Source: Mangrovimonas spongiae | Lineage (GTDB): Bacteria; Bacteroidota; Bacteroidia; Flavobacteriales; Flavobacteriaceae | DNA: 64,000 bases | Direction of reading: 5' to 3' | Assembly (NCBI RefSeq): GCF_003944795.1 | Contig: NZ_RWBG01000001.1 | Span: 434,001-498,000 of the forward strand | Shown: positions 58,197 to 64,000 of the stretch, one piece after another | Position numbering within the stretch: position 1 is the stretch's first letter | How the letters are laid out: each line of letters starts with the position of its first letter | Program-made: the position numbers and the translations under genes | Notes under the pieces: generated by a model | The model's input: the letters and a program-made list of their open reading frames with translations, nothing else | What the model was told of the DNA's origin: nothing | The model's database searches: none

Positions 58197-61013
58197 ATGA
58201 AAAAAAGTTTATTTATTTTTTTATTTGGAATTCTAGCTACATTTACCGCTGCAGCTCAAGAGACTGTGGTTAAAGGAAGTGTAACAGAAGGAGATTCGTA
58301 TGAGCCTATTCCAGATGTAACAGTAACCATTGAGGGTACTAGTGTTTCTACAACAACTGATACATCTGGAGAGTTTCAATTTCTTCAACAAGTTCCTTTA
58401 GGTGAACAGGTATTGCAGATTTCCAAAAATGGGTATGTATCTAAACGATACCCTATTATTGTAAATGAAGGTAAAACGTTAAACATTACGGATATGACTT
58501 TAGATAAAGTTGTAACCGATGCCGATTTGTTTACCATTACCTTATCTGATGATGAGTTGAATGATGATACTAGTGGTATGGATAATATCTCTGGATTGTT
58601 ACAATCTTCTCAAGACGTTTTTCAACGTACAGCCGCTTTCGAGTTTAGCTCGTCTTTCTTTAGGGTACGAGGGTTAGATTCTGAAAATGGATCGGTTTTA
58701 ATTAATGGAATCGAAATGAATAAGTTGTACAATGGTCGCCCACAATGGAGTAATTGGGGAGGCCTAAACGACATGCTTCGAAACCAAGAATTAACCACAG
58801 GCCTAAAACCTTCAGAGTATAATTTTGGCGGTATTTTAGGAACAACTAACATGAATGTTAGAGCCTCTCAGTATAGAGAAGGTGGCCGTGTTACTTATTC
58901 AACATCGAACAGAAGTTATACCAATCGTTTAATGGCTAGCTATGCCTCTGGGCAGTTAGATAAAGGTTGGTCTTTTGCATTTATGGCTTCAAGACGTTGG
59001 GGTAAAGAAGGCTATCAAGAGGCAACACTTTATGATTCAAATTCATTTTTTGCCACTGTTGAAAAGAAATTTGGTGAAAAGCATAGTTTAAACTTTACAT
59101 CAATTTACACGCCAAACAGACGTGGTAAATCATCACCAAATACACAAGAGGTGTATGATTTAAAAGGTATAAAGTACAATGAGTATTGGGGATGGTTAGA
59201 TGGCGAAAAGAAAAACTCTAGAATTAAAGAGATTGAAGAGCCTATTTTAATGCTTAACCATTATTGGGATATAAGTGATAAAACACGTTTAAACACCAAT
59301 GTTGGTTACCAATTTGGTAAACTAGGGAACAGTCGTTTAGATTATGCTGGTGGTGGAAACCCAAGTCCAGCATATTATCAAAATTTACCTAGTTATGCTT
59401 TAGCAGATCCTGATGGGCCAGATTACGCTACGGCTTATCAACTAGAACAAAATTTTATTAATGGCGGTCAAATTGATTGGGAACGTATTATTGACGCTAA
59501 CGTTACCAATAATGTGAATGGAGTTAATGCTGCTTATGCTTTATATGAAGATAGGTCTGACGATAAACAGTTAACCATTAACTCTATTTTAAGTACAGAG
59601 TTAAACTCTAATATTCTTTTAAATGCTTCTGTAAATTATAAAAAATTAAAATCAGAAAACTTTGGGGAAATATTAGATATGTTAGGAAGTACAACAGGTT
59701 ATTTAAATTTTGATTCTTTTGATAGCTTCCAATACGATTACAGAAACCCTAATCAAGTTTTAGGTGTAGGAGATAAGTATAGGTATAATTATAACTTATA
59801 TGCCGATGTGGTTTCTGGGTATGCACAAGCACAGTTTAAATATACAAAAATAGATTTCTATCTATCTGGTAGTTATACCAACACCCAATACCAGAGAGAA
59901 GGACTTTTCCAAAATGAAGCTAACGTAGAGTTTAACGATGCGGGGCAAATTGTTAAAGATAATTCTTATGGTAAAGGTGAAAAATTAACGTTTAATGGTT
60001 TTGGTGCTAAAGCAGGTTTTACATACAAAATTACAGGTAAACATATTATAGATGCCAATGCAGGCTATTTAACAAAAGCACCAACGTTAAGAAACACGTA
60101 TACAAACTCACGTTCTAATCACGATTATGTAGGTGTAAGTAATTTAGAAGCCATAGATGGTGTTGGAGAAATTACCGAAGAAAAAATAACAAGTTTAGAT
60201 GTAAGTTATATTCTTCGTTCACCAATAGTTAAAGCTAAATTAACAGGGTATTATACAAAAATAGAAGACGCTAATGAGGTGTCGTTTTATTATGCCGATG
60301 GCGTGTTTGGTTTTCAAAATGATCAAGGTATAGTAGTAGCAAGCGATTTAATATCAGAAACCTTACAAGGCGTAGATAAAAAACATATTGGAGCCGAATT
60401 AGGTATAGAAGCACAAGTACTACCAACACTAAAACTTAAAGGGGTAGCGTCGGTAGGACAATTTACTTACGACAATAATCCTAACTTATACCTTTCCTCA
60501 GATAGTCAGACCGTGTCTTACGGAAAATCTTTCTTAAAAGATTATAAGTTGTCAGCAGGTCCACATCAAGCTTACTCAGTAGGCTTTGAGTACCGCGATC
60601 CAGATTACTGGTGGTTTGGTGCTACGTTAAATTATTTCTCCAATGCTTATTTAGATGTAAGTCCATTAACAAGAACAAGAAACTTCTATACAGATGTAGA
60701 TGGATTACCGTTTAATGATTACGATGAAGATATTGCTAGAGAATTATTAAAACAAGAAGAGTTTAATGATTACTTTACTGTTAATTTAATAGGAGGTAAA
60801 TCTTGGAAAATAGACGATTACTATATTGGTCTTTTTGCGAGTGTAAACAACTTATTAGATGAAGTTTATAAAACAGGAGGTTTTGAACAAGGGAGAAACG
60901 CTAATTACAGAGAACTTAGAGACGATGTAAATAGCCCTAAACGTGTTTTCGGATCAAAATATTGGTACGGACGCGGTGCAACTTACTTTTTAAACCTTAA
61001 CTTTAGATTCTAA
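58197..61013 (+). CDS. TonB-dependent receptor, WSNW-plug type, paired with DUF5689 lipoprotein
   Basis: 938 residues from the ATG at 58197 (MKKSLFIFLFGILATFTAAAQ); an upstream in-frame TTG-type start at 58137 overlaps the -7 element and is rejected. A carboxypeptidase-regulatory-like domain (VVKGSVTEGDSYEPIPDVTVTIEG) is followed by a plug with FFRVRGLDSENGSVLINGIEMN and PQWSNWGGLND, and a barrel ending in YFLNLNFRF. It is followed after 40 bp by the DUF5689 lipoprotein, forming an outer-membrane uptake pair, and it lies between two nuclease/phosphatase-like genes. Confidence 0.9.
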   Translation: MKKSLFIFLFGILATFTAAAQETVVKGSVTEGDSYEPIPDVTVTIEGTSVSTTTDTSGEFQFLQQVPLGEQVLQISKNGYVSKRYPIIVNEGKTLNITDMTLDKVVTDADLFTITLSDDELNDDTSGMDNISGLLQSSQDVFQRTAAFEFSSSFFRVRGLDSENGSVLINGIEMNKLYNGRPQWSNWGGLNDMLRNQELTTGLKPSEYNFGGILGTTNMNVRASQYREGGRVTYSTSNRSYTNRLMASYASGQLDKGWSFAFMASRRWGKEGYQEATLYDSNSFFATVEKKFGEKHSLNFTSIYTPNRRGKSSPNTQEVYDLKGIKYNEYWGWLDGEKKNSRIKEIEEPILMLNHYWDISDKTRLNTNVGYQFGKLGNSRLDYAGGGNPSPAYYQNLPSYALADPDGPDYATAYQLEQNFINGGQIDWERIIDANVTNNVNGVNAAYALYEDRSDDKQLTINSILSTELNSNILLNASVNYKKLKSENFGEILDMLGSTTGYLNFDSFDSFQYDYRNPNQVLGVGDKYRYNYNLYADVVSGYAQAQFKYTKIDFYLSGSYTNTQYQREGLFQNEANVEFNDAGQIVKDNSYGKGEKLTFNGFGAKAGFTYKITGKHIIDANAGYLTKAPTLRNTYTNSRSNHDYVGVSNLEAIDGVGEITEEKITSLDVSYILRSPIVKAKLTGYYTKIEDANEVSFYYADGVFGFQNDQGIVVASDLISETLQGVDKKHIGAELGIEAQVLPTLKLKGVASVGQFTYDNNPNLYLSSDSQTVSYGKSFLKDYKLSAGPHQAYSVGFEYRDPDYWWFGATLNYFSNAYLDVSPLTRTRNFYTDVDGLPFNDYDEDIARELLKQEEFNDYFTVNLIGGKSWKIDDYYIGLFASVNNLLDEVYKTGGFEQGRNANYRELRDDVNSPKRVFGSKYWYGRGATYFLNLNFRF

Positions 61014-61053
61014 ATACTAGAAAAAGAAAAATTAATTAAAACATTACAAGATT

Positions 61054-62436
61054 ATGAAAACTAATAAATTTTTAACACTAATAACAGGCTTAATGGCAGC
61101 TTTAGTTATTGTATCCTGTGTTCAGGATGATGATTATGCAGTGCCAGCAAGCTTAGGAAATGAAGAAAACGCTGGTCTTCAAAACATATTACAAGGTATT
61201 GAAGATGAAAGCTTACAAGAAGTTACGATTGCTGAATTAAAAGCTATGCATATAGGGGCAACTCAATTAATAGAGTCTGATATTGTTGTGAAAGGGTACG
61301 TAAGTTCTTCTGATCGTACAGGGAATTTCTACAAAGAGTTCTATTTACAAGATGCCCCAGAAAACCCAACAGCAGCCATAGGCGTTGTTTTAAATCAGGT
61401 AGATTCTTACAACCAATTTAATATGGGAAGAGAAGTTTACATTAAACTTAAAGGATTATATTTAGGTGAAAACTCTTCAGATGTTATTACTGTAGGAGGT
61501 GTGTTAGATGGTGGAAATGTTGAAGCTATGACAGCCAACCAAATAGGGCTACACCTTTTTAGATCTGATAACACAATGGAGATTATTCCTTTAGAGTTAA
61601 CTCCTGGAACAGTTAACGATTCTCACCTTGGTGTTTATGCTACGTTTAACAATATGCAATTCCCAATGGCAGTTTCAGGTATGACTTTTCATAACCCAAT
61701 AAACGATTTCGATACAAGATATTCAATGGTTAGCTGTGAAGACGGTTCAGAGTTTCAGTTAGAAACAAGCTCTTTTGCTAGTTTTAAACAAGAACCTTTA
61801 CCTACAGATGGTAGAGGAAGTATTTCTGGTGTTATTACGCAAGGATTTGGTGGTTCACCAAGAGTAATGGTTCTTAATACTACAGAAGATATTTATTTTG
61901 ATCAAGAAAGATGTGATCCTGTATTTGAAGAGTCTTTTAACTCTGCAGTAGATGGTACAACATTAAATATTGATGGTTGGATTAACTATGCTGAGGCTGG
62001 ATCGGTACTTTGGACAGAGCAAGTGTTTAGTAATAACGGATATGCAGAATATAACCCATACAACTCAGGCGATTCTTCTAATATTGGTTGGTTAATTACT
62101 CCAGGTATCGATTTAGATGCTCAAGAAGGAGAATTACTATCGTTTCAAACAGAACATGCTTATCCAGATTCTGGACACGACCCATTAGACGTGTTAATTT
62201 CTACTGATTTTGATGGAACAGAAGAAGGTATTGCCACAGCTACGTGGACATCTTTAGAATTTGCTGTAAGTTATATAGAAGATTACGATAGCTGGTTTAC
62301 ATTTACAAGCTCTGGAGAAATAGATTTATCAACTTATTCAGGTACAGCTTACATTGCTTTTAGATATACAGGAAGTGATACTTCAAACGAAAACATGACA
62401 TTACATGTAGAAAACGTAACAGTTTATGTTCCATAA
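61054..62436 (+). CDS. DUF5689 surface lipoprotein with C-terminal choice-of-anchor-like domain
   Basis: 460 residues: a lipoprotein signal (MKTNKFLTLITGLMAALVIVSC) followed by VQDDDYA, which fits the acidic surface-export signal. The DUF5689 part (about 45-265) is OB-fold-like: TQLIESDIVVKGYVSSSDRTGNFYKEFYLQD and RGSISGVITQGFGGSPRVMVLNTTEDI. The C-terminal part (about 290-460) is a jelly-roll, choice-of-anchor J type (VFEESFNSAVDGTTLNIDGWINYAEAG, YIAFRYTGSD). It probably captures a ligand at the cell surface for the upstream receptor. DUF5689-like domains often accompany nuclease-family proteins, as here. Confidence 0.87.
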   Translation: MKTNKFLTLITGLMAALVIVSCVQDDDYAVPASLGNEENAGLQNILQGIEDESLQEVTIAELKAMHIGATQLIESDIVVKGYVSSSDRTGNFYKEFYLQDAPENPTAAIGVVLNQVDSYNQFNMGREVYIKLKGLYLGENSSDVITVGGVLDGGNVEAMTANQIGLHLFRSDNTMEIIPLELTPGTVNDSHLGVYATFNNMQFPMAVSGMTFHNPINDFDTRYSMVSCEDGSEFQLETSSFASFKQEPLPTDGRGSISGVITQGFGGSPRVMVLNTTEDIYFDQERCDPVFEESFNSAVDGTTLNIDGWINYAEAGSVLWTEQVFSNNGYAEYNPYNSGDSSNIGWLITPGIDLDAQEGELLSFQTEHAYPDSGHDPLDVLISTDFDGTEEGIATATWTSLEFAVSYIEDYDSWFTFTSSGEIDLSTYSGTAYIAFRYTGSDTSNENMTLHVENVTVYVP

Positions 62437-62456
62437 TTAACATGTATTAGATATAA

Positions 62457-62487
62457 TAAAAAGCCTGCAATTTGCAGGCTTTTTTAT
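62457..62487. terminator. Bidirectional intrinsic terminator
   Basis: AAGCCTGCA (62461-62469) pairs with TGCAGGCTT (62473-62481) around ATT, with A and T flanks. It lies between convergent genes. Confidence 0.92.
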
Positions 62488-63437
62488 TAATAAGATTCTA
62501 AAAGAATATATACAGGAAAATGGTCGCTGTAACCACCTTGGTATTTTTTACCAATATAGGTTCTAAAAGGCGCAGCTTCATATTTGCCTTTAAAAACTTG
62601 TAAAAAGCGCTCGTTAAAAATATCACTTTCTTTATACGTAAGTTCACCTTTTCTTTTTTCAAAAAAATTGGTGCTAAACAAAATCTGATCAAACAAATTC
62701 CAATCCGTATAATGTACCGTGGTACCTTTGTCATGAGATTGTAATGTCCTCATAGGATTAAACAGACCTTGTTTTTCGGTTAGTTGCGTCATACTTTTAT
62801 TGGATGGATCATCATTAAAATCGCCCATAACAATAATTTTAGGGCTCTCATGCTCTTGTTTAATCAAGTTTATAATGTTATCCACTTCATTTGAAGCAGT
62901 CAAGCGTTTTTGTTCTGTAATATCTTTGCCACCATGGCGAGATGGCCAATGATTTACAATAATATGCACTTGGGAATTGTCTAATTGACCGGTGACTAAT
63001 AAAATATCTCTTGTGTAATCTTTTGTACCATCTTCATTATAAATATCTACAGAAAAAGGTTCGGAACGTGTAACGGTAAATATGGTTTTATTGTATAATA
63101 ATGCCACATCTATACCGCGTTCGTCTGGAGAATTATAATGCACGAAATCGTATTTGTAATGTTTTAAATCGCTAGAATCAATCAAATCCTGTAAAACTAA
63201 TTTGTTTTCTACTTCGGCAAAACCTAGTAAAGCCGGAGGAAAATTAGTTTCTTCCAAGCCAATGTTTTTTATAGCGTAAGATAGTTTTCGTATTTTGTTA
63301 TAATATCGCTTAGAGGTCCAGCGCTTGGCAGAATTTGGTAAAAAATCATTGTCATGGGTTGAGTCATCATCATAAATATCAAAAAGATTCTCCAGATTAT
63401 AAAAAGCTACAGTAAACTGTTTTTTAGGCATAAGCAA
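62487..63437 (-). CDS. Endonuclease/exonuclease/phosphatase-family protein, no signal peptide
   Basis: 316 residues with the same motif set as its paralogue at 56996: VAFYNLENLFD, HYNSPDERGIDVALLYNK, IVNHWPSRHGG, IVMGDFNDDPSN and GYSDHFPVYILL. The N-terminus (MLMPKKQFTV) has no signal peptide, so it is probably cytoplasmic, unlike its partner. It may act on nucleotides or oligonucleotides after import. Convergent with the DUF5689 gene and divergent from hflX. Confidence 0.9.
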   Translation of the reverse strand: MLMPKKQFTVAFYNLENLFDIYDDDSTHDNDFLPNSAKRWTSKRYYNKIRKLSYAIKNIGLEETNFPPALLGFAEVENKLVLQDLIDSSDLKHYKYDFVHYNSPDERGIDVALLYNKTIFTVTRSEPFSVDIYNEDGTKDYTRDILLVTGQLDNSQVHIIVNHWPSRHGGKDITEQKRLTASNEVDNIINLIKQEHESPKIIVMGDFNDDPSNKSMTQLTEKQGLFNPMRTLQSHDKGTTVHYTDWNLFDQILFSTNFFEKRKGELTYKESDIFNERFLQVFKGKYEAAPFRTYIGKKYQGGYSDHFPVYILLESY

Positions 63438-63504
63438 TTATGTTTTTTGTAAATATACAGATTAATAGGCGTTTCGTTTTTTCTGAAAATAACTTTAATA
63501 CTCG

Positions 63505-63512
63505 TAACTTTG
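63505..63512 (+). promoter_or_regulatory. -7 promoter element for hflX (leaderless arrangement)
   Basis: TAACTTTG ends 5 bases before the hflX ATG at 63518, the same spacing as at uvrC. Confidence 0.55.
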
Positions 63513-63517
63513 TAACT

Positions 63518-64000
63518 ATGTTAGAAAAGAAAAATATAGAGCTAGAAAATGCGGTGTTGATAGGGATTATAACTCAAGACCAAGATGAAGTACAATCTAA
63601 AGAATATTTAGACGAGCTTGAGTTTTTAACTTATACAGCCGGTGGTGAAGTTGTAAAACGATTTACCCAAAAACTAGATACGCCAAACCCCAAAACCTTT
63701 ATAGGTTCAGGAAAATTAGATGATGTAAGAGTTTTTATTAAAGAGAATAATATTGGTACTGCTATTTTTGATGATGAGCTTTCTCCAGCTCAAGAACGAA
63801 ATATTAGTAAAATTCTAGGATGTAAAGTGTTAGATAGAACCAATTTAATTCTAGATATTTTTGCGCAACGTGCCACGACAAGTTATGCTAGAACACAAGT
63901 AGAATTAGCACAGTGTGAATACTTATTACCACGCTTAAAAGGGATGTGGACACACTTAGAACGCCAAAAAGGAGGTATTGGTATGCGTGGGCCTGGTGAA
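63518..64000 (+). CDS. hflX: GTPase HflX (3' partial)
   Basis: 161 residues are in the window, which ends before the G domain. The N-terminal HflX domain is clear: AVLIGIITQ, YTAGGEVVKRFTQKLDTPNPKTFIGSGKLDDV, FDDELSPAQERNI, LDRTNLILDIFAQRATTSYARTQVELAQ and the glycine-rich GGIGMRGPGE linker before the Walker A. HflX is a ribosome-associated GTPase that splits stalled or stressed ribosomes. The ATG at 63518 fits the family start. Confidence 0.96.
   Translation, partial: MLEKKNIELENAVLIGIITQDQDEVQSKEYLDELEFLTYTAGGEVVKRFTQKLDTPNPKTFIGSGKLDDVRVFIKENNIGTAIFDDELSPAQERNISKILGCKVLDRTNLILDIFAQRATTSYARTQVELAQCEYLLPRLKGMWTHLERQKGGIGMRGPGE

Overview
The window is chromosomal core sequence from a member of the Bacteroidota, almost certainly the family Flavobacteriaceae. 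It is AT-rich and has TonB-dependent receptors with carboxypeptidase-regulatory-like N-termini, a type IX secretion C-terminal sorting domain, lipoproteins with acidic export signals after the lipobox Cys, atpDC split from the other ATP synthase genes, the DUF4270-glmS linkage, and promoters of the Bacteroidota type (TAnnTTTG at -7). I see no rRNA, tRNA, CRISPR array, insertion sequence or prophage. Genes are tightly packed and no gene-free stretch exceeds 300 bases.

Layout. 1-9.4 kb: the 3' part of a haem/siderophore-type TonB receptor, a 1628-residue T9SS-secreted multidomain protein (minus), recX, a small beta-barrel protein and a JmjC/cupin-like oxygenase. 9.4-12.8 kb: a BtuB-like receptor divergent from a MocR-type regulator whose PLP lysine is replaced. 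12.8-15.9 kb: a DUF2975-DUF2975-HTH cassette behind a perfect 20-bp inverted repeat, then umuC-umuD. 15.9-20.1 kb: a sugar-type MFS transporter, a small membrane protein and atpDC (minus). 20.2-29.0 kb (minus): a TonB receptor plus SGNH lipoprotein pair, and the operon GT5-like protein-DUF4270-glmS. 29.1-39.1 kb (plus): panC, panD, flippase-like protein, pseudo-esterase, radA, ileS, DksA-like protein, an odd secreted protein and lspA. 39.1-41.9 kb (minus): retropepsin-like protease, rimK, M14-like deacylase and 5-formyl-THF cyclo-ligase. 42.0-53.6 kb (plus): uvrC, a patatin/BamA-like protein, homogentisate and 4-hydroxyphenylpyruvate dioxygenases, DUF3108, tryptophan 2,3-dioxygenase, an M23 lipoprotein and pgi. 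53.7-63.4 kb: two related TonB receptors, one followed by a DUF5689 lipoprotein and flanked on both sides by paralogous endonuclease/exonuclease/phosphatase proteins. The window ends inside hflX.

How the genes work together. Several groups look functional: Tyr/Phe/Trp catabolism (hmgA, hppD, kynA); pantothenate synthesis (panC, panD); ribosomal S6 glutamylation and its reversal (rimK with a retropepsin-like protease and a metallo-deacylase); translesion synthesis (umuC, umuD); and two outer-membrane uptake units that each pair a TonB receptor with a probably surface-exposed lipoprotein.

The most unusual signals are the MocR-like protein with a broken PLP site beside a divergent receptor, the operator wrapped round the DUF2975/HTH promoter, a shared TATGCATGCATA palindrome upstream of two TonB receptors, the nuclease-flanked DUF5689 locus, an apparently start-less gene whose signal peptide runs through a terminator hairpin, and a set of probably leaderless mRNAs. 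All functional readings rest on motifs read by eye; no database search was possible.
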